Assembly (NCBI GenBank): GCA_023430975.1 | Contig: JAEYYB010000164.1 | Span: forward strand, 1-19,383 | Source: Bacillota bacterium | Lineage (GTDB): Bacteria; Bacillota; Clostridia; Acetivibrionales; DSM-2933 | Direction: 5' to 3' | Length of the DNA: 19,383 bases | Shown here: piece after piece, positions 7,720-14,723 of the stretch | Layout of the letters: each line of letters opens with the position of its first letter | Position numbering within the stretch: position 1 is the stretch's first letter | Position numbers and translations under genes: made by a program | The notes under the pieces: model-generated | The model's input: only the letters and a program-made list of their open reading frames with translations | What the model was told of the DNA's origin: nothing | The model's database searches: none

Positions 7720-7757
7720 ATCAAAAAGAACTGATGGTATGTTTACCTCAGTTCTTA
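7720..7757 (-). terminator. Rho-independent terminator of ftsZ, intron insertion site
   Basis: On the minus strand AAGAACTGA (7748-7756) pairs with TCAGTTCTT (7726-7734). An inner GGTA/TACC pairing has one bulged base, and the stem is followed by TTTTTGAT. It begins about 45 bases past the ftsZ stop and ends the division operon. The group IIC intron starts at the very next base, so the terminator forms its 5' exon. Confidence 0.85.
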
Positions 7758-7802
7758 GAGTATTGCATTATTTTTTTAATCATAATATTTTATCGTCAGG
7801 TA

Positions 7803-8939
7803 TTATTTAAACCTGTTCCTTCTCAAGAAAGTAGGAATATCAAGCTCGTCACTCTGGTTTGTATTGTTATAATTGTTTGCTGCCGGCTGCTGTTTTTCGT
7901 TTACCGGCTGATTAGGCACATTTCTTTCCTGAGGCCTTTCATTACCTCTATCAAATGAAGGCTTTTCCATCTTCTTAACAATAGGTCCTTTATCAAATCC
8001 AGTAGCAATCACAGTTATAAGAATTTCATCCTTAAGGTTTTCATCAATAACTGCACCAAATATGATATTGGCATCTGGGTCAGCAGACTGCTGAACCAAT
8101 TCTGCTGCAGTATTTACTTCAAACAGACCAAGGTCGGCACCACCTGTAATATTAAGTAAAACACCTCTCGCCCCGTCTATGGATGTCTCCAACAGAGGAC
8201 TGTGTATTGCCTGCCTTGCTGCTTCCTCCGCTCTGTTTTCACCGGCTGCCCTACCGATACCCATATGTGCTATACCTGTATTAAACATAATTGTCTTAAC
8301 ATCAGCAAAGTCGAGGTTAACAAGACCCGGTACCGCAATAAGGTCGGAAATACCTTGCACACCCTGCCTTAAAACATCATCAGCAATTCTGAATGCATCA
8401 ACTATGGAGGTCTTTTTCTCAGCTACCTGTAAAAGTCTGTCATTTGGAATGGTAACCAAAGTATCCACTGTAGATTTGAGGGTTTCAATACCCCTTTCTG
8501 CATGCTGCATTCTCTTTCTTCCTTCAAACATAAAAGGCTTGGTAACAACTCCAACAGTAAGAATGCCCATTTCTTTGGCAATCTGTGCTACAACAGGTGC
8601 TGCACCCGTACCGGTTCCACCACCCATACCTGCTGTAACAAATACCATATCTGCACCTTTTATAGCTTGAGCTATTTCATCCTTGCTTTCATTGGCGGCC
8701 TTTTCACCGATTTCAGGATTGGCACCTGCTCCCAAACCCTTAGTCAGCTTATCACCTATTTGTATCTTTGTATTTGATTTTGACAAAAACAATGCCTGCT
8801 TGTCTGTATTAATTGAATAAAACTCAACTCCACGGAGTCCGGCAGTTATCATTCTGTTTACGGCATTATTTCCTCCACCACCTACTCCAATAACCTTTAT
8901 CTGAGCAAATTGTTCGAGATCAATATCAAACTCCAGCAA
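7803..8939 (-). CDS. ftsZ: Cell division protein FtsZ
   Basis: The tubulin-like GTPase that forms the cytoplasmic Z ring and organises septum synthesis. The 378 residues show the N-terminal GVGGGGNNAVNRM nucleotide loop (18-30), the tubulin signature GGGTGTGAAP (106-115), the switch and T7 loop NLDFADVKT (208-216), and a variable Asn/Gln-rich linker (about 330-362). The conserved C-terminal peptide DIPTFLRR, near the end, binds FtsA and other partners. Length and motifs are normal. The start is a TTG with GAAGGGGG eight bases upstream; no ATG fits the conserved N terminus. It is the last gene of the murA'-ftsQ-sbp-ftsA-ftsZ run, 328 bases past ftsA, and is followed by a terminator and then the group IIC intron. 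Confidence 0.97.
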   Translation of the reverse strand: MLEFDIDLEQFAQIKVIGVGGGGNNAVNRMITAGLRGVEFYSINTDKQALFLSKSNTKIQIGDKLTKGLGAGANPEIGEKAANESKDEIAQAIKGADMVFVTAGMGGGTGTGAAPVVAQIAKEMGILTVGVVTKPFMFEGRKRMQHAERGIETLKSTVDTLVTIPNDRLLQVAEKKTSIVDAFRIADDVLRQGVQGISDLIAVPGLVNLDFADVKTIMFNTGIAHMGIGRAAGENRAEEAARQAIHSPLLETSIDGARGVLLNITGGADLGLFEVNTAAELVQQSADPDANIIFGAVIDENLKDEILITVIATGFDKGPIVKKMEKPSFDRGNERPQERNVPNQPVNEKQQPAANNYNNTNQSDELDIPTFLRRNRFK

Positions 8940-9267
8940 TTTTCAGTCCCCCTTCTTTTTTCATTGGTTAATAAATAAGAACTCGTTTACAAACAATCCA
9001 CTTACAAATAATCAAACTACTAAACGTTTTACATCACTTTGTAACACTTTAAAACAAAATAATCAGCACCACAAAATGGATAAATAACTGGCCCTTATCT
9101 ATATCGTACAATTGCAAATTTTCATCAATTAAAATAAATCACAAAATCACACAGAATAATAATAACTCATTATTGTGCATAACGCAATATAAGCATTTTT
9201 ATTTTTATATTATATAACAATTTTCCTATTATGTATATCGTAAATAAGAACTCAATTGTTATAATAT
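8940..9267 (-). promoter_or_regulatory. Long AT-rich ftsA-ftsZ spacer with possible ftsZ promoter
   Basis: This 328-base gap holds no gene. A possible promoter on the minus strand is TTGAGT (9250-9255), 16 bases, CATAAT (9228-9233). A 13-nt sequence TAAATAAGAACTC is repeated exactly at 8972-8984 and 9241-9253, the second copy overlapping the proposed -35 region. A second TATAAT-like block lies nearby, so the exact start is uncertain. A private promoter would let ftsZ be expressed above the level of ftsA. Confidence 0.3.
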
Positions 9268-10494
9268 TCATGCAAAAAATTTAATAATTTTTTTTATGAT
9301 ACTTTTTTCCTTTTTGTCATTCTTCAGCTTATGGTGCTTTACTTCACTTCCATAAGCATTTCCTTTGCTGTGGGATCCAACATACTTTACAATCCCGGCT
9401 GCCGTAAAATATTCAATTTTTGAAACACTATCAGTTTTTTGCAAAGCAACTCTAGAAGGCAACTCAAATACTTCGGTAGCCAGCTCCCTGCCTCCATCTA
9501 CATAGGATATTCCTCCACCTGTAAGTACAATTCCAGCTGGGAATTCCCCTTTTATCTGACTCTTTTCAAGTAATTCCTTACACAGGGAAAATATCTCAAA
9601 GACTCTCGCTTCTATAATTTCTACTATCTCAGATACTTTAACAGACTTCTTTTTGTTTTCATCAATATCTATTACAGTAACTTCCTGATCGTTTTTAATT
9701 AGAGAACTGAGTGCCAACTCAAATTCTCTTTTTAATTTCTCGGCTTCAGAATATGGAATCTTAAGACCAATAGCCACATCATTGGTAATATGATCCCCTC
9801 CTACAGTTAGGCACTCGTTAAAAATCATATTCTTATTCTTGAATACCGATATATCTGTTGTGCCTCCACCAATGTCGATGAGAATAACTCCCATTTCCTT
9901 TTCATCTTGTGTAGGAACCAATTGACTGGTTGCAAGTGCTTCCACTATAAGACCGTCTGTCTTTAAATTAGCTCTTTCCATGCTTTTAACAATGTTCTGA
10001 ACAGAAGTTATTTTTCCTGTAATAATATCTGCATCAACCTCAAGAGCCAATCCAGCCATTCCTACAGGATCAATTATTTCATCATAGCCATCTACAATAA
10101 ACTGCTGAGGTATGATATCAATAATCTCTCTATCATCTGAAATATTAATACTTCTTGCGGCAAGAAGAACCTTGTCAACATCCTTTCTGGTTATTTCACG
10201 GTTCTCATTTGAAATTGCAAGTCTTCCTCTACTTTTAATTATTGATGTATGAACACCATTTATACTTACATATGCAGAACTGATTTTTAGACCTGCAGCT
10301 GTTTCTGCTTTTTGTACTGCTGATTTGATGCTGGAACATGTGCTTTCTATATCAACAATAACACCCTTTTTTATGCCATTACATTGCTCCATTCCGTGGC
10401 CTAAAACTTCCAATTCACCTGTATTGCCGACCTGGCCAATAACAGTACTAACTTTTGAGGTTCCGATATCTATGCCAACGATAATGTTTCCCAC
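9268..10494 (-). CDS. ftsA: Cell division protein FtsA
   Basis: An actin-like ATPase that tethers FtsZ to the membrane and recruits later division proteins. The N-terminal GIDIGTSKVS is the phosphate-1 loop, VILIDIGGGTTDISVF the phosphate-2 loop, and GIVLTGGGISYVDG the adenosine motif. The SHS2 (1C) segment lies between the first two. The protein ends in a Lys- and Ile-rich amphipathic tail (KSIIKKIIKFFA), the expected membrane-targeting helix. I choose the GTG at 10492-10494, giving 408 residues, because AGGAGG lies nine bases upstream and homology begins at GNIIVGIDIG. The longer frame back to 10545 would overlap the ribosome site and add 17 unconserved residues. It follows sbp across a gap that contains repeat copy C, and ftsZ lies downstream. 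Confidence 0.95.
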   Translation of the reverse strand: MGNIIVGIDIGTSKVSTVIGQVGNTGELEVLGHGMEQCNGIKKGVIVDIESTCSSIKSAVQKAETAAGLKISSAYVSINGVHTSIIKSRGRLAISNENREITRKDVDKVLLAARSINISDDREIIDIIPQQFIVDGYDEIIDPVGMAGLALEVDADIITGKITSVQNIVKSMERANLKTDGLIVEALATSQLVPTQDEKEMGVILIDIGGGTTDISVFKNKNMIFNECLTVGGDHITNDVAIGLKIPYSEAEKLKREFELALSSLIKNDQEVTVIDIDENKKKSVKVSEIVEIIEARVFEIFSLCKELLEKSQIKGEFPAGIVLTGGGISYVDGGRELATEVFELPSRVALQKTDSVSKIEYFTAAGIVKYVGSHSKGNAYGSEVKHHKLKNDKKEKSIIKKIIKFFA

Positions 10495-10503
10495 TAATGA
10501 AAA

Positions 10504-10509
10504 CCTCCT
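10504..10509 (-). promoter_or_regulatory. Ribosome binding site deciding the ftsA start
   Basis: A perfect AGGAGG on the minus strand lies nine bases before a GTG codon and inside the longer possible ftsA frame. It argues for the GTG at 10494 rather than the upstream ATG at 10545. Confidence 0.75.
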
Positions 10510-10567
10510 ATTATTATAAAAAGAACAGTTATATTTATATAACATTTTTCATCTTACTTTTCATCTT

Positions 10568-10665
10568 GATGAAAAGTGAATAATCTTTTATATTTGTCCA
10601 TCGCAAATCCCGTTAAACCATTCGTTATTTGCTCTGCCAAATATAAGATTATTACATTTTTCATC
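10568..10665. repeat. Family 1 palindromic element, copy C
   Basis: A 98-nt element closely similar to copy A and in the same orientation: GATGAAAAGTG outer arm, AATAATCTT middle stem, ATATTTG inner stem, and the loop blocks CATCGCAAATCCCG and TTCGTTATT. Several stem positions have changed on both sides together (for example ACATTTG to ATATTTG with CAAATGT to CAAATAT), so pairing is kept. It lies in the sbp-ftsA gap of an operon. The 15-nt sequence ACATTTTTCATCTTA occurs exactly on both sides (10542-10556 and 10654-10668), the right copy overlapping the arm. Confidence 0.75.
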
Positions 10666-10708
10666 TTAACTTTAATGGAAATGTCGAAGAATACAATTTT
10701 AATTCATT

Positions 10709-11056
10709 TTATATATTATCTTTTTTTGAATATTTATTCAATAGAATTCTGCGAATAATTGCAAAATTTAAAAACAACCTATTACCAAAAGCAAATATTG
10801 CCGCCAGATAAATTTGTATACCAAGCTGATCCCCAATGTAGGCCAATGCAGCTGCAAGCAGTGCATTCATGAAGAAGCCTGAAAGGAAAATCTTCATATC
10901 AAACCTGTTTTGCATTGTTGCTGCTATTCCTCCAAAAACTGAATCCAGTGCGGCTAATATTGCAACAGCAACATAAGTCGAATACTGATATGGAATTTGA
11001 AATGGCAAAATAACTCCTATTATTATCCCTACTAATATACCAATAAGTGGCAGCAT
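10709..11056 (-). CDS. sbp: Small basic protein Sbp (DUF1290 family) membrane protein
   Basis: A small polytopic membrane protein of 115 residues. Its gene lies beside ftsA and ftsZ in many Firmicutes; its precise job is not established. It begins MLPLIGILVGIIIGVILPF, a family hallmark. Three or four hydrophobic stretches follow (about 1-20, 25-45, 55-75, 78-100), with the motif ALDSVFGGIAA and a basic tail (RRILLNKYSKKDN). The start is the ATG at 11054-11056, which has AGGAGG six bases upstream and matches the family N terminus. The frame extends to 11101, but that ATG has no ribosome site. In many relatives one or two DUF881 genes sit between ftsQ and sbp; here there are only 97 bases. Confidence 0.9.
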   Translation of the reverse strand: MLPLIGILVGIIIGVILPFQIPYQYSTYVAVAILAALDSVFGGIAATMQNRFDMKIFLSGFFMNALLAAALAYIGDQLGIQIYLAAIFAFGNRLFLNFAIIRRILLNKYSKKDNI

Positions 11057-11153
11057 ATTTCTCCTCCTTGTTTTGTTGTTCCTTATCCACTTCTTAGTCA
11101 TGATTTAAAAAATAACTTCAGCTTAGAAACGGAAAATTTTTTCGACTCATACC

Positions 11154-11996
11154 TTAATTCATCTTAAAATTATACTTACGTTCTTCATTATATTCCAGAT
11201 ATCCTTTATCTGTTTTCTTAAGTTTATTAAAATAAATGTCCCTTATAAAATCCAATCTGTAACCAATTTCACTAAGATCTCCAAGGTCAGCCATGATCCT
11301 TCCATCAAGCTCTACTTTAATTCTGAACGGATCACCAATGTCTATTTTTGTAACAAGGGGATTGAGCTTGACGTTATTGTTTTCATCATACTTTGGAATT
11401 TCACTCTTAAGCTTCTTAATATATTTAATATAATCCGGATCCCCTGCTATTAAGGCCTGTCCTTTTGTATAGTTCTTAAATGTTACACCCTCCACAAAAA
11501 TAACAGCCTTGTATGGCTTGTCCGATTCCTCAAGCACATAGCCATCCTCATCAAGAAGAATATACAGCCCTTTATGGTATATGTAAAACATCGGGCTTCT
11601 TTCTTCAACACTTATCCTAACAGTATTAGGAAGGCAAAACATTACCTTTGCCTTCTTAGCATACGAGAAGCTATTTAAAATACTGTTTTCTTCATTTCCA
11701 TATCTAAAGAAAAAATAATTTTTAAAACTGTTTCCAACTCTTTCAAACCCATTACTCCCTATTTGAATCTTGGCAACTGAAATCAATGCATCTGAATCAA
11801 TTTTATTATTTCCATAAACCTCAATAATAGTTACATTAAATAGGGGAGATAAGGCAAGCATTACCAATGATACTATAAAGAGAATAAAAAGAATAGTCCT
11901 TCTAATGATCTTCAACCTTTTCTTATTACTCTTTTTAAGTTTCTTTTGTTTCTTATTTGTAAACTCACTGTATTTCTTAATCCTTCGTAGTTTCAA
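11154..11996 (-). CDS. ftsQ: Cell division protein FtsQ/DivIB
   Basis: A bitopic septum protein that links FtsL and FtsB/DivIC to the later division complex. The 280 residues show a very Lys-rich cytoplasmic start (1-31), one membrane helix (about 32-52), a POTRA domain (about 53-125, opening FNVTIIEVYGNNKI and including LPNTVRISVEERSP), and the FtsQ/DivIB beta domain up to about 240 (EDGYVLEE, TKIDIGDPFRIKVELDGRIMADLG). The start is TTG, nine bases after AAGGGG; no ATG lies in frame nearby. It begins 50 bases past the MurA fragment and should be co-transcribed with it from the promoter at 13028-13056. Confidence 0.9.
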   Translation of the reverse strand: MKLRRIKKYSEFTNKKQKKLKKSNKKRLKIIRRTILFILFIVSLVMLALSPLFNVTIIEVYGNNKIDSDALISVAKIQIGSNGFERVGNSFKNYFFFRYGNEENSILNSFSYAKKAKVMFCLPNTVRISVEERSPMFYIYHKGLYILLDEDGYVLEESDKPYKAVIFVEGVTFKNYTKGQALIAGDPDYIKYIKKLKSEIPKYDENNNVKLNPLVTKIDIGDPFRIKVELDGRIMADLGDLSEIGYRLDFIRDIYFNKLKKTDKGYLEYNEERKYNFKMN

Positions 11997-12046
11997 GGCC
12001 CCATACCCCTTACTGCATAATTGTATACCAAGGCATTATAAAAATA

Positions 12047-13003
12047 TTACTCATCATCAATTCTAACAATGGAAGCTCCAACGCCTCTGAGCTTTCCTTC
12101 TATATCTTCATATCCTCTGTCAATATGTTTAAGTCCATCTATCCTTGTTTCTCCCTCTGCGATAAGGCCTGCAAGAATAAGTGCAGCACCGCCTCTTAAG
12201 TCCTTTGAAGTTATATTGGCTCCTACAAGCCTTTTGACTCCCTTAATAACGGCAATCCTACCTTCAATCTTTATGTTGGCTCCCATTCTGATAAGTTCTT
12301 CAACATGCTTATACCTGTTTTCAAAAACCGTTTCTACTATTATACTTTCTCCCCTGGCTATAGAAAGAAGTGAAACCATTTGTGCCTGCATATCTGTAGG
12401 GAAACCAGGGTACGGCAATGTTCTTATAATATCTATGGACCTTGGTCTTGCAGGTCCACTGACTCTAATGAGATTTCTTTTTACATTTATACTGCATCCG
12501 CAATCTCTCAGATTTGATATCATTGAGTTTATATGCTCGGGAACTACATTTTTTAAAAGTATATCTCCACCGGTTATTGCTGAAGCAACCATATATGTAC
12601 CTGCGACAATCCTGTCAGGAATTACATTATGTACTATACTCCTTAGCTTTGTATTATTACCCGAAATACGTATTATGCTGGTACCTGCCCCCCATATATT
12701 AACACCCAAACCTATGAGGAAGTTTTGCAAATCAATTATTTCCGGCTCTTTGGCTGCATTTCTTATGCAGGTTTCCCCTTCGGCAAACACCGCTGCAAGC
12801 ATTATGTTTTCTGTGGCTCCCACACTTGGATAATCAAGGTGAATGTCGCATCCCTTAAGTCTTTCTGCTTCGCAATAAACAAAGCCCTTTTGCATGAAAT
12901 GCACCTTTGCACCCATCTTTTTTATAGCCTTAAGATGAAGGTCTATAGGTCTGGGACCTATTTCACAACCACCTGGTTGTGTTAGTTTATGGGTAATTTC
13001 CAT
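12047..13003 (-). CDS. murA: N-terminally truncated MurA (UDP-GlcNAc enolpyruvyltransferase fragment)
   Basis: Full MurA (about 417 residues) adds enolpyruvate to UDP-GlcNAc, the first committed step of peptidoglycan synthesis. This frame of 318 residues matches the family from just before the active-site loop, PGGCEIGPRPIDLHL with the phosphoenolpyruvate-binding Cys, to the normal C terminus. It includes PSVGATENIMLAA, AAKEPEIIDL, FPTDMQAQ, ETVFENRYKHVEEL, DLRGGAAL and HIDRGYEDIE. About the first 105 residues are absent, including the KNA motif that binds substrate and the M-R-A-S region. The in-frame sequence upstream reaches a stop 11 codons before the ATG with no trace of the missing part, and the other frames run at once into repeat D and the murT promoter. 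The ATG lacks a good ribosome site. Canonical activity is unlikely, so a complete murA should exist elsewhere. The absence of any internal stop suggests a recent break, retained use, or an assembly error. Confidence 0.85.
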   Translation of the reverse strand: MEITHKLTQPGGCEIGPRPIDLHLKAIKKMGAKVHFMQKGFVYCEAERLKGCDIHLDYPSVGATENIMLAAVFAEGETCIRNAAKEPEIIDLQNFLIGLGVNIWGAGTSIIRISGNNTKLRSIVHNVIPDRIVAGTYMVASAITGGDILLKNVVPEHINSMISNLRDCGCSINVKRNLIRVSGPARPRSIDIIRTLPYPGFPTDMQAQMVSLLSIARGESIIVETVFENRYKHVEELIRMGANIKIEGRIAVIKGVKRLVGANITSKDLRGGAALILAGLIAEGETRIDGLKHIDRGYEDIEGKLRGVGASIVRIDDE

Positions 13004-13027
13004 GCATAGTTTTTTATAACACCATCT

Positions 13028-13056
13028 ATTTTATCACTGAGTTAGTCATCAATCAA
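13028..13056 (-). promoter_or_regulatory. Extended -10 promoter of the murA'-ftsQ-sbp-ftsA-ftsZ cluster
   Basis: On the minus strand TTGATT (13051-13056) is followed after 17 bases by TAAAAT (13028-13033). A TG one base before the -10 makes it an extended -10 box. The start of transcription would fall about 20 bases before the ATG of the MurA fragment. It is the only clear promoter for the division genes at the head of the run. Confidence 0.65.
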
Positions 13057-13078
13057 CTTAAAACGTTATTCCTTAATT

Positions 13079-13163
13079 AGGCATGAAAATATAACTTACC
13101 GTATAATTTCTCTTTGGTGTAACTTAACAATTATTTCCCCAACATCAGGTAATAAATACCAAT
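13079..13163. repeat. Family 2 palindromic element, copy D (decayed)
   Basis: The left half reads AGGCATG, then AAATATAACTTACCGT, then ATAATTTCTCTTTGGTG and AACTTAAC. This matches block by block the reverse complement of the element at 15472-15571. The right half is degraded, with only GGTAATAAATACCAAT recalling the closing arm, so it no longer folds into a full hairpin. It lies in the divergent gap between the MurA fragment and murT, just upstream of the promoters for both directions. Confidence 0.6.
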
Positions 13164-13170
13164 AAAATTT

Positions 13171-13201
13171 TTGTGTTATAATCAAACTATTGTGTTATAA
13201 T
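13171..13201 (+). promoter_or_regulatory. Tandem extended -10 promoters of murT
   Basis: The 12-mer TTGTGTTATAAT occurs twice, at 13171-13182 and 13190-13201. Each copy contains TGT directly before TATAAT, an extended -10 arrangement. The first TTGTGT could also act as a -35 for the second TATAAT at a long 19-base spacing. Transcription from the second box would begin near 13208, leaving a leader of about 27 bases before the chosen murT start. Confidence 0.55.
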
Positions 13202-13234
13202 TTAATGAACAAAATCATGAAATGGGATAATAAC

Positions 13235-14629
13235 ATGAATCTAAGACTTTCTATAACAATTGCTGTATCAAAGCTTACAATAAAGGGGTTACGGCTTCTT
13301 AGGCGTGGCGGGACAACTCTTCCCGGAAAAATCGCTCTAAAGTTGTACCCGGATTTTATAAAGAAGATAACCCAAAATTTCAAAATCATTATGGTTACGG
13401 GGACAAATGGTAAAACCACAACATCAAGAATTATCAGCCAGATACTCAACGAAAACAAGATTGAGTTTATTTCAAACAAATCCGGTGCAAACCTTGTCAG
13501 CGGAATTGCGACTACTTTTCTTGATGCTATTGATATTAAGGGTAACTTCCCCTGCTCCCATGCGTTGCTGGAAATTGATGAGGCAGCTTTTAAGTCATTG
13601 AGTAATTTTGTAGAGCCCGATATTCTTGTCGTTACAAACTTTTTCAGAGATCAGCTGGATAGATACGGCGAACTCTATACCACATTAAACGGTGTTAAGG
13701 CTGGTATTGCAAAGCATAAGAAAACTAAGCTTGTTTTAAATGCCGACGACTCTCTTTGTGCATCTATCGGCAAAGAAATCGACAAAGAAGTTGTTTATTA
13801 CGGTGTAAACAACAATGCCTGCGACAGTATAGAAGAAAACATAAATAATGATGCTTCATTCTGTTTATACTGCCAGACAAGATATGAATATCAAAGTCAC
13901 ATATATGGCCATTTAGGTGAGTTTTCATGTCCAAAGTGCGGATACAGAAGACCTCCTTCATCTGTAAACTGTGTTAAGGTATTGGAACTTAATTCGGAAT
14001 ACTCTAATATGCATTTTTCCATAAATAGCAATTATAAAGACGAAATATTGGAAGCTCGTATAAACCTTCCAGGCCTTTACAATGTATACAATGCACTTGC
14101 CGCTGCTGCCTGCGGAAGCCTTTTAAACCTGCCTGTCGAAAATACAATAAAAGCTATGGGCAAGTTTGAGTGCGGATTTGGAAGAATGGAAACCATCAAG
14201 GTTGGAAGTAAAAAGATAAAGCTGATACTTGTTAAAAACCCCACCGGTTTTAACCAGGTACTGAACTATCTGCTTACAGAGGACAAGCAAATGCAACTTG
14301 CATTTCTCCTCAATGATAATCTGGCAGATGGCACTGATATATCATGGGTTTGGGATGTTGACTTTGAAAAGCTGGAAAAAATCCAGCATAATATCGGCAA
14401 TGTATACGCTTCTGGAATACGTGCCGAGGACATGGCCTTAAGACTCAAATATGCAGGACTGTATACAAATAAAATACGCATAGTCAAAGATTATAAAGAA
14501 CTTATAGAAAATGCTCTCCAGAATACCCCTGAAGAACAAAACTTATATATTCTGCCAACCTATACGGCAATGACAGAACTCAGAAAGTTTCTTAGGAAAA
14601 AGTTCGGTCTAAAGGAATTCTGGAAATAA
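13235..14629 (+). CDS. murT: Lipid II isoglutaminyl synthase subunit MurT
   Basis: A Mur-ligase-like subunit that activates the D-Glu carboxylate of lipid II with ATP so that GatD-derived ammonia can amidate it. In the 464 residues the P-loop VTGTNGKTTTSR lies at about 54-65, followed by the central Mur ligase domain (EIDEAAF, NFFRDQLDRYGE, NADDS). A Cys4 zinc ribbon interrupts that domain (C210, C213, C232, C235), as is typical of MurT. The C-terminal DUF1727 part (about 315-450) carries NPTGFNQ and DGTDISWVWDVDFE, whose Asp is thought to complete the glutaminase triad in the complex. The ATG at 13235 is chosen because homology begins at MNLRLSITIAVSKL, a GGGA lies eight bases upstream, and earlier starts at 13190 and 13205 overlap the promoter. 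gatD follows after 94 bases. Confidence 0.94.
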   Translation: MNLRLSITIAVSKLTIKGLRLLRRGGTTLPGKIALKLYPDFIKKITQNFKIIMVTGTNGKTTTSRIISQILNENKIEFISNKSGANLVSGIATTFLDAIDIKGNFPCSHALLEIDEAAFKSLSNFVEPDILVVTNFFRDQLDRYGELYTTLNGVKAGIAKHKKTKLVLNADDSLCASIGKEIDKEVVYYGVNNNACDSIEENINNDASFCLYCQTRYEYQSHIYGHLGEFSCPKCGYRRPPSSVNCVKVLELNSEYSNMHFSINSNYKDEILEARINLPGLYNVYNALAAAACGSLLNLPVENTIKAMGKFECGFGRMETIKVGSKKIKLILVKNPTGFNQVLNYLLTEDKQMQLAFLLNDNLADGTDISWVWDVDFEKLEKIQHNIGNVYASGIRAEDMALRLKYAGLYTNKIRIVKDYKELIENALQNTPEEQNLYILPTYTAMTELRKFLRKKFGLKEFWK

Positions 14630-14645
14630 TTTATACCAAGCCAAT

Positions 14646-14703
14646 AATTTACACTAAACCAATTTACACTAACCCTTTACACAAAACCAATTTACACTAA
14701 ACC
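14646..14703 (+). repeat. Short tandem repeat between murT and gatD
   Basis: Four head-to-tail units of 13-15 nt based on AATTTACACTAAACC: 14646-14660, 14661-14675 (one change), 14676-14688 (shortened) and 14689-14703 (exact copy of the first). They fill most of the gap and end just before the gatD ribosome site AAAGGA. Slipped-strand expansion is the simplest origin. The copy number may vary between strains and alter the spacing of the two cistrons. Confidence 0.75.
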
Positions 14704-14723
14704 AATGAAAGGAACATCTTTTT

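Noticed and set aside
7527..7958. 143-codon plus-strand frame across the intron 5' region and ftsZ end
   Set aside because: It crosses the structured intron RNA and runs opposite the ftsZ tail, with no start signals and no recognisable protein features.
8179..8670. 163-codon open frame on the plus strand
   Set aside because: It lies wholly opposite ftsZ, has no ribosome site, and its codons mirror the conserved FtsZ frame.
10495..10545. Upstream extension of ftsA to an ATG at 10545
   Set aside because: It would include the AGGAGG site and 17 residues unlike any FtsA start; GTG at 10494 fits better.
11057..11101. Upstream extension of sbp to an ATG at 11101
   Set aside because: There is no ribosome site there, while AGGAGG precedes the ATG at 11056, which matches the family start.
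12069..12833. 254-codon open frame on the plus strand
   Set aside because: It is antisense to the MurA fragment, with no start signals and a composition explained by the opposite frame.
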